Shown here piece by piece: positions 54,234 to 61,668 of a stretch of DNA of 64,000 nt. Location of the stretch: positions 1 through 64,000 of the forward strand of contig JALHMM010000003.1 of NCBI GenBank assembly GCA_022844045.1, given 5' to 3'. How positions within the stretch are numbered: position 1 is the stretch's first letter; the number at the start of each line of letters is the position of its first letter. The translations under genes and the position numbers were made by a program. A model generated the notes under the pieces. The model searched no databases and was not told the DNA's origin. It was given only the letters and a program-made list of their open reading frames with translations. The DNA is from Reyranellaceae bacterium (GTDB lineage Bacteria; Pseudomonadota; Alphaproteobacteria; Reyranellales; Reyranellaceae).

Positions 54234-54773
54234 TCACAGGCGAAGGAAGCGCGACGTCTCCCGCAGATAGGCGACCTGCTCGGCCTTGCGCGGCGACTCC
54301 TCGATCATGTCCTCGTAGCGCATGGTGCCAAGATCGGCGGCCTGCCAGTCGGGGCCGTGCGTGGCCGCCGTGCGCTCGTCGAACGACATGCCCGCCGAGG
54401 TGCGCAAGCCGTAGTCGAGCGCATCGCGATCGGACTCCGACAGCACGTTCATGTCGGGCGGCGTGTTGGCCGGCCCCGGCCGCAGTCGAAAGCCGTCGAC
54501 CAGCGTCCAGGGATAACGGTCGGCGCCGAGGTCGGCGAGCCAGAGTGGATCGCCCTTGGCCATCTCGTAGATCTCGAGCGGCACCGGGCCGAAGCGCATG
54601 GCGCGATAGGTCGCGCCGAACACGGGACGCCCGTGCTCATTGAGGTGGCGCTTGTCGGCGAAGTAGCAGGCCTTGAGCACCGCGTGCAGATCGATGCCGG
54701 GCTGCTCGCAAACCATCCAATGGACGGCGGCCCGCGCTTTCGTCGGCGAGAACTTGAAACGGATCGGCCGCAT
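54234..54773 (-). CDS. Panacea-domain (DUF4065/SocA-like) antitoxin
   Basis: A 179-residue Panacea-domain protein. FSPTKARAAVHWMVCEQPGI, DLHAVLKACYFADKRHLNEH, GRPVFGATYRAMRFGPVPLE and IYEMAKGD are the diagnostic segments (LLKLLYFADKxH...GPVP). The C-terminal half with TAATHGPDWQAA and TMRYEDMIEESP is also typical. These domains act as antitoxins or proteolysis adaptors (SocA). I start at ATG 54773; the TTG three codons upstream overlaps the -10 region. First gene of a two-gene operon with the candidate toxin. The pair sits exactly between the two copies of a 1.08-kb duplication. Confidence 0.85.
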   Translation of the reverse strand: MRPIRFKFSPTKARAAVHWMVCEQPGIDLHAVLKACYFADKRHLNEHGRPVFGATYRAMRFGPVPLEIYEMAKGDPLWLADLGADRYPWTLVDGFRLRPGPANTPPDMNVLSESDRDALDYGLRTSAGMSFDERTAATHGPDWQAADLGTMRYEDMIEESPRKAEQVAYLRETSRFLRL

Positions 54774-54780
54774 GTCGATC

Positions 54781-54808
54781 AATATAGTAAATTCAGCGGG
54801 TTTCTCAA
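54781..54808 (-). promoter_or_regulatory. sigma70-like promoter giving a probable leaderless transcript
   Basis: On the minus strand, TTGAGA (54808-54803) and TATATT (54786-54781) are 16 bp apart. Only 7 bases separate the -10 from ATG 54773, so transcription would start at or next to the A of the start codon. It is the only consensus-like promoter adjacent to the antitoxin. Confidence 0.55.
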
Positions 54809-54831
54809 CCGGTTGGAAAAGCCGAGTCGTT

Positions 54832-55443
54832 TCAAGGGCTTGCCTCCTCGATATCGTCCCCCAACCAGCGCGCGTCCACCCACACCGCCCTCGGCCGCCA
54901 GTCCGTCGTGTCGTCGGCGCCTTTGCCGAGGTTGCAGGCGCGGCAGAGGATCTGGAGGTTGGCGGGGTCGAGCGCCAGTTCGGGGTAGTCGCGGCGCGGC
55001 AGGATGTGGTCGACCTGGACGATCGCCTCGGGGAAGGCGACGCCGCAGCATTGGCAGCGCGCGCCGTGGTGGCTCAGCATCGCGTGGCGCAGCTTGAGCC
55101 AGCGCGGCGAGGCGTAGAAGCCGGTGCCCATGGTGGCGAAGCGCAGCGGCGGTAGCGGCGCGTCGCAGGGTGGCGAGAGTTCGGTGATGGTGAGGCCGTT
55201 GTGGCCGCCGAGCAGGTGATAGAACGTGTCGTCGAGCAGGCGGTCCAGGCCGTCGACCCAGTGGCCCGGCTTCACGTCGATGCTGTAGTCGGCGCAGGCT
55301 TTGCTGTCGCAGAAGATCGAGGCGAGGCGGCCCCGCACATCCAAAGGCAACGCCGCGAGCACGCGGGTCATGGCGTCGATCTCGCGTTGCAGGCCGCTGC
55401 GGCTCGACAGCGCCACGCCGTTGATCGTCACCTCAAGCATCAT
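54832..55443 (-). CDS. HNH endonuclease, copy B
   Basis: A 203-residue HNH nuclease, near-identical to copy A: CQCCGVAF, VDHILPRRDYPELALDP, NLQILCRACNLGKG. It starts at ATG 55443, overlapping the helicase stop by 11 bp, the natural operon order (helicase then HNH). The C-terminal end (DARWLGDDIEEASP) differs from copy A. In phages such HNH genes often sit next to replication genes and may nick DNA for replication or act as homing nucleases. Confidence 0.9.
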   Translation of the reverse strand: MMLEVTINGVALSSRSGLQREIDAMTRVLAALPLDVRGRLASIFCDSKACADYSIDVKPGHWVDGLDRLLDDTFYHLLGGHNGLTITELSPPCDAPLPPLRFATMGTGFYASPRWLKLRHAMLSHHGARCQCCGVAFPEAIVQVDHILPRRDYPELALDPANLQILCRACNLGKGADDTTDWRPRAVWVDARWLGDDIEEASP

Positions 55444-55926
55444 TCGTCTCCTTGCGTTCGTAGCGTGTCGCCTCGCGGTTCCACTTCAGGCCCGTCACCT
55501 CGCCCGGGCTGCCGATCACGCCGCAGTAGCGGGCCTTCGCGACCTTGATCGTCGTCGTGCCGTCGGGGCCCAGGCTCTCGCGATGCACGACGATGCCGAT
55601 ATCCGGCTTGTTGGCCCAATGCGCGCTGTCGCTGATGTCGTAGAGACTTGGCGTCGGGTAGCGGCCGGTCTCGCGGCTGCGTTGCAGCTTGGCGGGATGG
55701 GCCACGACGATCAGGTGGACGCGGTGCTTGCGCGCGAATTTCTTGAACTGCTTGATGGCGAAGCCGGTGTACTCGGTGAGGTTCATGTCCGGGGGACGCA
55801 CGTGGTCCATCTCGTTCCACGGATCGATCACCAGCACGTCGGCCTCGAAGCGGCGCACGGCGGCGGCGGCGCGTTCGAGCACCCAGGCGAGATCGACGTC
55901 GTCGTCCTCGTGCGGCACCATGAAAG
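54841..55926. repeat. segmental duplication, copy B
   Basis: The copy embedded in the complete helicase-HNH operon, hence probably the source. Matching partner is 52770-53844. Direct orientation with about 1 kb between copies, occupied by the toxin-antitoxin pair. Confidence 0.85.
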
Positions 55927-56890
55927 AGAAGCGTTTGTCGATCCACGCATCGGCCGACGCGATCTGCTCCTCGGTCATGTCGCGTTCCGCTATCCCTGCG
56001 TGGAACGAGCGCAGCGCGCGGCGGTGGTCGAGCTGCGGCATCTGCTCGAAGCTGGCGAAGCAGGTGTTCCAGCCGTGCCGCCAGGCCAGCCGGCAGCACA
56101 CCTCGTTGACGAAGCTCGACTTGCCGTGGCCGGGAATACCGGTGACCACCACGAGATCGCCGCGGCGCGCGCGGTAGTGATCGTCGAGGCCCTCGACGCC
56201 GATCGGCAGCGCCGGCGAGACATCGGCCGGCGGCAGCTCGGACAGACGATGGATGCCCGGTACCGGATACCAGGGCGCGTCACGCAGCGCCTCGCGCACG
56301 CCGCGCTCGCCGTAGCGCATCAGCACATCGTTGAGGTCCTTGGCGGCCGGCGGATAGCGCAGCCAGCGGCAGCGTGATTTGCCGAGGCGCAGCGCCAGGT
56401 CGGCCAGCAGATTGGCGCCGGGCTGATCGCCGTCGACCGCGAGGATGATCTGGCGCACCGACGACAGCGCCTGCTCGGCGGCGTCGAGATAGGCGTACTT
56501 GCGGCCGGCACCGTCGTCGTCGCCGAGCGCTTCCATCGGCGCGCCGCCGGGCACGCTGACCACGCGCGGGAAGCCGCATTGCAGCGCGACCATCGCGTCG
56601 AGCTCGCCCTCGGTGATGATCAGCGGCTCGTCGGCGAGCGTCGGATCGGCGAGGCAGTCCAGATTCCACAGGATCTGCTTGCCGCCCTTGTCCTGGCTGA
56701 AGCGCTTGGTGGTGCCCACGGTGCGGTACTTGTGGTTCACCACCGCGCCGTTCTCGACATAGGGGATGGCGATCCAGTCAGCGCCCAGCCGCGCGCAGGC
56801 GCCCACGCCAAGCCTCGCCAGCAGCTCGACGTCGAGCTGCCGGTCCTCGAGCAGCGCCTGGAGATGCTCGGTCAACGGCTCGGACGCCAC
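55433..56890 (-). CDS. phage primase-helicase (Toprim + RecA/DnaB-like helicase)
   Basis: T7 gp4/Twinkle-like replication protein. A Toprim domain (IITEGELDAMVALQCG, with SVPGGAPMEALG, then ILAVDGDQPGANLLADLALR) is followed by a KaiC/DnaB-type helicase: Walker A TGIPGHGKSSFVNE, Walker B DVLVIDPWNEMDH, then LIVVAHPAKLQRS. Unwinds DNA and directs priming. The cognate N-terminal zinc-finger is encoded just upstream in another frame (56778-57074), so the gene is split by a +1 frameshift near 56890; GTG 56890 is a possible internal start, abutted by GGAAGG. The ORF itself stays open to 57034. Confidence 0.8.
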   Translation of the reverse strand: MASEPLTEHLQALLEDRQLDVELLARLGVGACARLGADWIAIPYVENGAVVNHKYRTVGTTKRFSQDKGGKQILWNLDCLADPTLADEPLIITEGELDAMVALQCGFPRVVSVPGGAPMEALGDDDGAGRKYAYLDAAEQALSSVRQIILAVDGDQPGANLLADLALRLGKSRCRWLRYPPAAKDLNDVLMRYGERGVREALRDAPWYPVPGIHRLSELPPADVSPALPIGVEGLDDHYRARRGDLVVVTGIPGHGKSSFVNEVCCRLAWRHGWNTCFASFEQMPQLDHRRALRSFHAGIAERDMTEEQIASADAWIDKRFSFMVPHEDDDVDLAWVLERAAAAVRRFEADVLVIDPWNEMDHVRPPDMNLTEYTGFAIKQFKKFARKHRVHLIVVAHPAKLQRSRETGRYPTPSLYDISDSAHWANKPDIGIVVHRESLGPDGTTTIKVAKARYCGVIGSPGEVTGLKWNREATRYERKETNDA

Positions 56891-57074
56891 CCTTCCATCC
56901 GCAGTGGTGGCAGAGCCAGACGGCCCCGTCGTGTTCGAGCGTGACGCTGAGGCATCGCTCCTTGCGCTGGCGTCGGGTGTGGCTGCATCGCGGGCATGGT
57001 GTGCGCTGCGTGCCCTCGCGTTGGTGGCGGACATGGATACCCTCGCGGATCAGGCGGTCGATGAAATCGGTCAC
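56778..57074 (-). CDS. primase zinc-finger domain, out of frame with the helicase
   Basis: GTG 57074 overlaps the previous gene's TGA (GTGA). The first ~70 residues read VTDFIDRLIREGIHVRHQ, TPCPRCSHTRRQRKERCLSV and AVWLCHHCGWKGG: a CHC2/DnaG-type zinc ribbon (CPRC...CHHC) found at the N-terminus of phage primase-helicases. After GWKGGVR the frame runs into a shadow of the helicase gene and stops at 56778. A +1 shift here would restore one ~550-residue protein. Either a sequencing or real frameshift, or a programmed event. Confidence 0.6.
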   Translation of the reverse strand: MTDFIDRLIREGIHVRHQREGTQRTPCPRCSHTRRQRKERCLSVTLEHDGAVWLCHHCGWKGGVRAVDRASPGAARGPAARRRAAGEAWRGRLRAAGR

Positions 57075-57745
57075 AGGTTGAAGCCCTGATGGGCGTCGGC
57101 GGGCGAGGCGCGCGCTTTCTGCCGCAACGCCGCCTCGAGCCATTGCACCGCGTCGATCGGGCCGGCCCGTTGCGCGGCGCCCAGCGCCTCGATCAGCCGG
57201 GCATCGCCATGGTCGCGCCGCCACTTGCCGAGCAGGCCGCGACACCGATCCTCGGACTTGCCGGTCGCCCGCTGCAGCCAGTCTCGCCCCTGGTTGAAAA
57301 CCACCGTCGCCGCGTCGACCGCGGCCGTCTCCGACGGAACGCCGTTCCCTTCCCCGTTCCCTTCCTTTCCGCTCTGACTCGACGCCGGTTCGACGCATGC
57401 CTGACGCTGCGTCGGCGCCGGCAAGGACGATTCCTTCTCGCGGCTGTTGAAGACCTGGTGCTGCGCGAGGCTCGGTACGACGCCGTACTCGATATCCTCC
57501 ACGGTGTAGCGCTGCACGAACCCGTGCTCGACCAGCGCGTCGAGCACGGCGGCGAAGTCGATGTCGTCGTAGGGCAGCACCTGGATCTTGATCTCGGCCG
57601 GCCGCCACTTGAAACGGCCGGCACGGTCGGCGACGCACCACATCCCGACATAGGCCACGCGCAGCGGCAGGCCGCTTTCGCGCTCGGCGGTCCACAGATC
57701 GTGGTGGCGGAAGAATTCGGGCTTGATCGTGCGGATGCGGGCCAT
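57071..57745 (-). CDS. phage replication protein O-like
   Basis: A 224-residue protein beginning MARIRTIKPEFFRHHDLWTA, the hallmark start of phage RepO/DnaT-like winged-helix proteins in alphaproteobacterial prophages. A winged-helix domain spans about residues 1-95 (VAYVGMWCVADRAGRFKWRP, VLDALVEHGFVQRYTVEDI). A low-complexity linker and a C-terminal domain follow (RCRGLLGKWRRDHGDARLIE) that probably contacts the helicase. Initiates phage DNA replication. Overlaps the zinc-finger ORF by 4 bp, so translation is coupled. Confidence 0.8.
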   Translation of the reverse strand: MARIRTIKPEFFRHHDLWTAERESGLPLRVAYVGMWCVADRAGRFKWRPAEIKIQVLPYDDIDFAAVLDALVEHGFVQRYTVEDIEYGVVPSLAQHQVFNSREKESSLPAPTQRQACVEPASSQSGKEGNGEGNGVPSETAAVDAATVVFNQGRDWLQRATGKSEDRCRGLLGKWRRDHGDARLIEALGAAQRAGPIDAVQWLEAALRQKARASPADAHQGFNL

Positions 57746-57830
57746 CGGCCACCTCGCGTCGTTGCGGACGCGGGGGACTCAGCGCCGAACGACGGCGGCC
57801 GTCAGCCGGAAAGGTCGGAAACTCGGTGTA

Positions 57831-58424
57831 TCAGGGTTTCCGGCCAAATTCGCAGGCCGCGTAGAATCGGTTCAGCCGCTCCTTGAGCACGCTCTCGGAC
57901 GGCTCGTGGCCCTGCGTGTCGGCGAACCATTGCTGCGCCTTGCGCAGGAACTGGGCCTTGGTTTTGGGGAAACCATCCTTGTAGACCGTGGCGCCGAGCC
58001 AGATCGCGAAGGCCTCCCAGTCATACTCCGCCGGCCGGCCGCCGGCGCCGCGCGGCGCCCGCTCGACCGGCGCGACACGGCTGATCGCCACCGCGTCGAA
58101 GCGCAACCGTGCGCCGACCAACGCGTTGTCGGCCAGGTCGATGTCGAGCACGGCGAGATCGTCCCGTGTCGCCGTTCGCCGCTCACCCTCGACGACGCCC
58201 GTGACCGTATGGCCACCGTTCATCAGAACGCGCTTCACGAGAGCCGGGATAACCACCTCGCGCCGGATCACCGCCGCGCGACGCAGCCGACGCGCCCTGG
58301 CGCCGTATCGCTCAGCGTCGACCAGCAGATAGCGGCCCAGTCCGGCGACCTTGCGCGCGACGGCCGGGCCGGCGTGACGGCGGGCGAAATCCCACAGGCT
58401 CCAGGGTCCGGTATCGTCGGCCAT
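57831..58424 (-). CDS. phage-associated protein of unknown function
   Basis: A 197-residue protein from ATG 58424 (MADDTGPWSLWDFARRHAGP). RPAEYDWEAFAIWLGATVYK, then PKTKAQFLRKAQQWFADTQG and EPSESVLKERLNRFYAACEF look like a helical, winged-helix-type region as seen in phage regulators upstream of replication genes. No catalytic motif. First gene of the minus-strand replication operon. The region 58425-58759 upstream shows no convincing gene, only a low-complexity GC-rich stretch where the promoter should be. Confidence 0.65.
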   Translation of the reverse strand: MADDTGPWSLWDFARRHAGPAVARKVAGLGRYLLVDAERYGARARRLRRAAVIRREVVIPALVKRVLMNGGHTVTGVVEGERRTATRDDLAVLDIDLADNALVGARLRFDAVAISRVAPVERAPRGAGGRPAEYDWEAFAIWLGATVYKDGFPKTKAQFLRKAQQWFADTQGHEPSESVLKERLNRFYAACEFGRKP

Positions 58425-58759
58425 GCCGGATGTTCGGCAACGGCGGCGCTGGCCGCAAGCCGGATCGAACGATCGCCGCCATTGCAATCGCCGCCGCCGC
58501 CCCCCACATGATCATGACGGCGAGGGATGCCCCGCCACCCGACGTCCCGCACGAACACCCTGAAGGTCCCGTGATCGCGTTGGCGCCAGCCAGGTTGTCC
58601 TGGGGTGGCCATCCCTGATCGCGGTGACGTGCGTGGTCCGCGTCCCCTCGATCAGCGCCCCCGCGTTTTTTGCTGAACGACGATCGCCTGGCGTCGCCTG
58701 CCCGGGATGCCGCGCCCGTCCGCATCCAGCCCAACCCGTTCCATCGGTGAGAGAGATCC

Positions 58760-58945
58760 ATGAAAGAGCACAAGTACAAGGTCGGCGCCTATGTGCGCGT
58801 CGCGTCGCGCACGGTCGCGGCGGTGCCCGTGGGCCGCTACCAGATCATCCGGCTGATGCCGCCGGAAGGCTTCCAGAACCAGTACCGCGTCCGCTTCGTC
58901 GACGACGGCCATGAACGCATGGTCAAGGAGAGCGACCTCACGTGA
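58760..58945 (+). CDS. conserved small protein of unknown function
   Basis: A 61-residue protein with GAGAGAGA ahead of ATG 58760. MKEHKYKVGAYVRVASRTVA, then VGRYQIIRLMPPEGFQNQYR, VRFVDDGHERMVKESDLT: a small beta-barrel (KOW/SH3-like) pattern that I recognise from many alphaproteobacterial hypothetical proteins. Its TGA overlaps the GTG start of the desaturase gene (GTGA), so the two are translationally coupled. Possibly a nucleic-acid-binding or regulatory protein. Confidence 0.75.
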   Translation: MKEHKYKVGAYVRVASRTVAAVPVGRYQIIRLMPPEGFQNQYRVRFVDDGHERMVKESDLT

Positions 58946-59988
58946 GCGCCACCGACACCACCACGCCGGCGGCGGCGAGCATCGCTTCGATCCGCCAGAC
59001 GCTCAGCGCGCACCAGCAGCCGCATGCCGGGCGCAGCACGTGGCAGATCGCGGTCTCGTTCGTCTCCTTCATCGCGCTGTGCGCCCTGATGTACGTCACG
59101 CTCGATATCTCGATCTGGCTCACGCTCGCGCTGGCGGTGCCGGCCGCCGGCTTCGTCGTGCGCATCTTCATCCTGCAGCACGATTGCGGGCACGGCGCCC
59201 TGTTCCGCTCGAAGGCGCTCAACGACTGGGTCGGCCGGCTGTGCGGTCTGGTGACGCTCACGCCCTACGCCAACTGGCGGCGCCAGCACGCGCTGCACCA
59301 CGCCAACTGGAACAATCTCGATCGCCGCGAGAGCGGCGCCGACATCTACTCGACCTGCCTGACGACGGCCGAGTATCGCGCGCTGCCACGACGAGAGCGC
59401 TTCCTCTACCGCCTGCTGCGCCATCCGCTGATTGCGCTGGTGCTGCTGCCGCCGCTGGTCTTCCTCGCGCTCTATCGCTTGCCGTTCGACACGCCTGAAA
59501 CCTGGCGGCGCGAGCGCCTGTCGGTGCATGGCACCAATCTGGCGCTGATCGCGCTGTTCACGACGTTGGGCCTGACGCTCGGCTTCGGCGCCGTGGCGCT
59601 GGTCCAGCTGCCGATCATGGTCGTGGCCGCGATCGTCGGCGTGTGGCTGTTCTCGGTGCAGCATCGCTTCGAGGGCACGCAGTGGTTCCGGCGCGACGGC
59701 TGGAGCGCGCCGTCGGCGTCGCTGCAGGGCACGTCCTTCCTGCGGCTGCCCGGGTTGCTGCGCTGGTTCACCGGCAATATCGGCTACCACCATGTCCATC
59801 ACCTCAACGCGCGCATCGCCAACTACCGGCTCGCCGAATGTCACGACGCCAACCCGGCGCTGCGCCAGGTGCCGACGCTCAGCCTGGGCGCCGCGTTGCG
59901 CTCCAGCGCGCTGTGGCTGTGGGACGAGGAACGCGGGCGCATGGTGAGCTTCGCCGAGGCCAGGGCCGCCGCCGGGAGCCGGCGATGA
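58942..59988 (+). CDS. fatty acid desaturase
   Basis: A 348-residue membrane di-iron desaturase starting at GTG 58942. The three histidine boxes are HDCGH (about residue 79), HALHH (about 115) and HHVHH (about 280), the non-heme di-iron ligands. Hydrophobic segments at about 36-76, 155-172 and 190-230 give the usual four-TM hairpin topology. Introduces a double bond into membrane lipid acyl chains, or hydroxylates a related lipid. Coupled by 4-bp overlaps to a 61-residue gene upstream and a 101-residue gene downstream. Confidence 0.94.
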   Translation: MSATDTTTPAAASIASIRQTLSAHQQPHAGRSTWQIAVSFVSFIALCALMYVTLDISIWLTLALAVPAAGFVVRIFILQHDCGHGALFRSKALNDWVGRLCGLVTLTPYANWRRQHALHHANWNNLDRRESGADIYSTCLTTAEYRALPRRERFLYRLLRHPLIALVLLPPLVFLALYRLPFDTPETWRRERLSVHGTNLALIALFTTLGLTLGFGAVALVQLPIMVVAAIVGVWLFSVQHRFEGTQWFRRDGWSAPSASLQGTSFLRLPGLLRWFTGNIGYHHVHHLNARIANYRLAECHDANPALRQVPTLSLGAALRSSALWLWDEERGRMVSFAEARAAAGSRR

Positions 59989-60290
59989 AGTATCTCGGCG
60001 CGCTGCGCGGCAGCGGCACGCTGATCGCGGCCGACGAGGAACTGGGCGCCGCCACCTTCGAGATCGACGGCTATACCCTCAGACCCGGCGAGGTCGTCGC
60101 CTCGGGCGAGCTCAGCATGGCGCCCGAGGACCTGGCGCGCGCCTTCGGGCAGCGCCAGTTGCGGCTGCGCACCAGCGAGGGACGCGAGTTCACGGTGCGC
60201 TTCTCGGCGCGCAAGCTGGCGGCGGCGAGCACCAGCGCGCACGCCGATTTCGGCGGCGACCTGCCGCCCGCCAGCGCCTGGGCGCATTGA
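59985..60290 (+). CDS. conserved hypothetical protein in the desaturase operon
   Basis: A 101-residue protein whose ATG overlaps the desaturase TGA (ATGA at 59985). MKYLGALRGSGTLIAADEEL, then EIDGYTLRPGEVVASGELSM, AFGQRQLRLRTSEGREFTV: an all-beta domain, no signal peptide or TM. I recognise no family with certainty. Tight coupling with the desaturase suggests a function linked to lipid modification or to regulation of the enzyme. Confidence 0.75.
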   Translation: MKYLGALRGSGTLIAADEELGAATFEIDGYTLRPGEVVASGELSMAPEDLARAFGQRQLRLRTSEGREFTVRFSARKLAAASTSAHADFGGDLPPASAWAH

Positions 60291-60312
60291 CCACGCTACT
60301 GTTATCGTCCTT

Positions 60313-60340
60313 CTCCCTCTCCCCGCTTGCGGGGAGAGTG
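60313..60340. repeat. family B palindrome
   Basis: CTCCCTCTCCCCGCTTGCGG then GGAGAGTGAG, an inverted repeat 23 bp after the end of the desaturase operon and before the convergent SDR gene. Possible bidirectional terminator. Confidence 0.75.
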
Positions 60341-60368
60341 AGACGAAGGCCATACGCGATGCGCCCGC

Positions 60369-61217
60369 TCAACGCCTCGGCGTCCGCCCGCGAATCCGGT
60401 CGAAGCCCTGCTTGATGGCGGCGAAGCGCGCCTCGACGTAGTGCTCGAATTCGGTGTCGGTGAAGATATAGGGCCAGTTGTTCTCGATGCCCTCGCGCAC
60501 CAGCTCGCCGACATAGCGTGGATCGGCGCCGCGCTCGACGCCGTCGCGGATCGCCTGGAAGCGCTCGGCCATGGCCCCGGTGGGCGGCGTCGGCACCAGC
60601 TTGCCGGCCAGCCGCGGCGGCAGGTTGCGCTGCGAGGTGAGAATTTTGGTGCGCACGAAGCTCGGGCACAGCACCGACACGCCGATGCCGCGCGGCGCCA
60701 GCTCGATGCGCAGGCCTTCGCTCAGCGCCACGACGCCGTACTTGGAGACGTTGTAGGGAATGCTGCCGCTGGAGACCAGGCCGGCCATCGAGGCGGTCGA
60801 GACGATGTGGCCGCCCTCGCCGTGGCCTTCGATCAGCGGGCCGAAGATCTCGATGCCCCAGACGACGGCGTTGAGGTTCACGCCCATCGTCCAGTCCCAC
60901 GCCGCGTCGGTCCAGGTGCCGTAGGGCCCGCCGCCGCCGACGCCGGCGTTGTTGATCAGGATATGGACCTTGCCATAGCGCGCGATGGTGGCGTCGGCCG
61001 CCGCCTTCAGTTCAGCCTTCAGTGAAACGTCGGCGCGCACGCAATCGACATCGGCGTTGGTGCTCGCGAGTTCGGCCCGCGCCTTCTTCAGCGCCTCCTC
61101 CTCGATATCGCACAGCATGACCTTGGCGCCGGCCTGCGACAGCGCCGTGGCGATGCCGAGACCAATGCCCGACGCCGCGCCGGTCACGAACGCGGTCTTG
61201 CCTGCGATGTCCTTCAT
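60369..61217 (-). CDS. short-chain dehydrogenase/reductase (classical SDR)
   Basis: A 282-residue classical SDR. TGAASGIGLGIA is the NAD(P) glycine motif (TGxxxGIG), then NNAG in ILINNAGVGGG. The catalytic Ser is in STASMAGL and YNVSK contains the Tyr-Lys pair. Oxidises or reduces a hydroxyl/carbonyl group. The C-terminal 40 residues with EGIENNWPYIFTDTEFEHYV are typical of the 'SDR family NAD(P)-dependent oxidoreductase' of soil alphaproteobacteria. ATG 61217 is the conserved start. Substrate unknown. Confidence 0.93.
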   Translation of the reverse strand: MKDIAGKTAFVTGAASGIGLGIATALSQAGAKVMLCDIEEEALKKARAELASTNADVDCVRADVSLKAELKAAADATIARYGKVHILINNAGVGGGGPYGTWTDAAWDWTMGVNLNAVVWGIEIFGPLIEGHGEGGHIVSTASMAGLVSSGSIPYNVSKYGVVALSEGLRIELAPRGIGVSVLCPSFVRTKILTSQRNLPPRLAGKLVPTPPTGAMAERFQAIRDGVERGADPRYVGELVREGIENNWPYIFTDTEFEHYVEARFAAIKQGFDRIRGRTPRR

Positions 61218-61250
61218 CTCGGTCTTTCCCCTACCTCGGTTCGACCCGAT

Positions 61251-61327
61251 CTTACCTTCCCCCAGAGGTGGAAGGTGCCCGCAGGGCGGAAGAGAGATCG
61301 CATATGGCTCCCTCTCCCCGCTTGCGG
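61251..61327. repeat. half family A repeat plus left half of a family B palindrome
   Basis: CTTACCTTCCCCCAGAGGTGG and GGTGCCCGCAGGGCGGAAG (61251-61290) are the left half of a family A element. It is followed by ATCGCATATGG, a family C end fragment, and CCCTCTCCCCGCTTGCGG, the left half of a family B palindrome. Three families are nested or juxtaposed. The gene-free interval 61218-61668 holds only repeats. Confidence 0.75.
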
Positions 61328-61536
61328 CAGGGCCATCGCATATGGCCTCAAGATGCTGGGGGCGCGCCACTCCAGTGGCGCGTCTTGTCGTCCCACCGCC
61401 GCGCCACTGGAGTGGCGCGCCCCGACCGGGCAGCGACTTTCAAGGCGTTCGGGCCGCGTCGCTCCAGCGACGCATCTTGAGCGCCGCTGGAGCGGCGCGG
61501 CCCCAAGACAATCCAAATCCATATGCGATAGCCCTG
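61328..61536. mobile_element. 209-bp MITE (family C), copy 2, inserted in a family B palindrome
   Basis: Ends CAGGGCCATCGCATATGG and CCATATGCGATAGCCCTG are inverted repeats matching at 17 of 18 positions. CCGCTTGCGG flanks both sides (61318-61327 and 61537-61546), a perfect 10-bp target duplication. Joining the flanks restores a family B palindrome CTCTCCCCGCTTGCGGGGAG. Internal palindromes are as in copy 1. No transposase encoded. Confidence 0.85.
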
Positions 61537-61652
61537 CCGCTTGCGGGGAGAGGGTTGGGGTGAGGGGGAGTCTCAAGTTGCGCACGAGCGCCGTGCGTCA
61601 CCTGACTCAGCCCCTCACCCCGACCCTCTCCCCGCAAGCGGGGAGAGGGAGG
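61537..61652. repeat. inverted pair of family B units
   Basis: CCGCTTGCGGGGAGAGGG followed by TTGGGGTGAGGGGG, and about 45 bp later the inverted CCCCTCACCCC and CCCTCTCCCCGCAAGCGG. The whole forms a 116-bp palindrome just downstream of the minus-strand MFS gene and could terminate it. Confidence 0.8.
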
Positions 61653-61668
61653 AAAACGCTACACGCGA

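Noticed and set aside
58430-58618. 62-codon plus-strand frame upstream of the phage operon
   Set aside because: Ala/Pro-rich low complexity, no ribosome binding site; likely promoter DNA.
61251-61652. Clustered repeats considered as a CRISPR array
   Set aside because: Units are palindromic and differ in length, with no regular spacers and no cas genes nearby.
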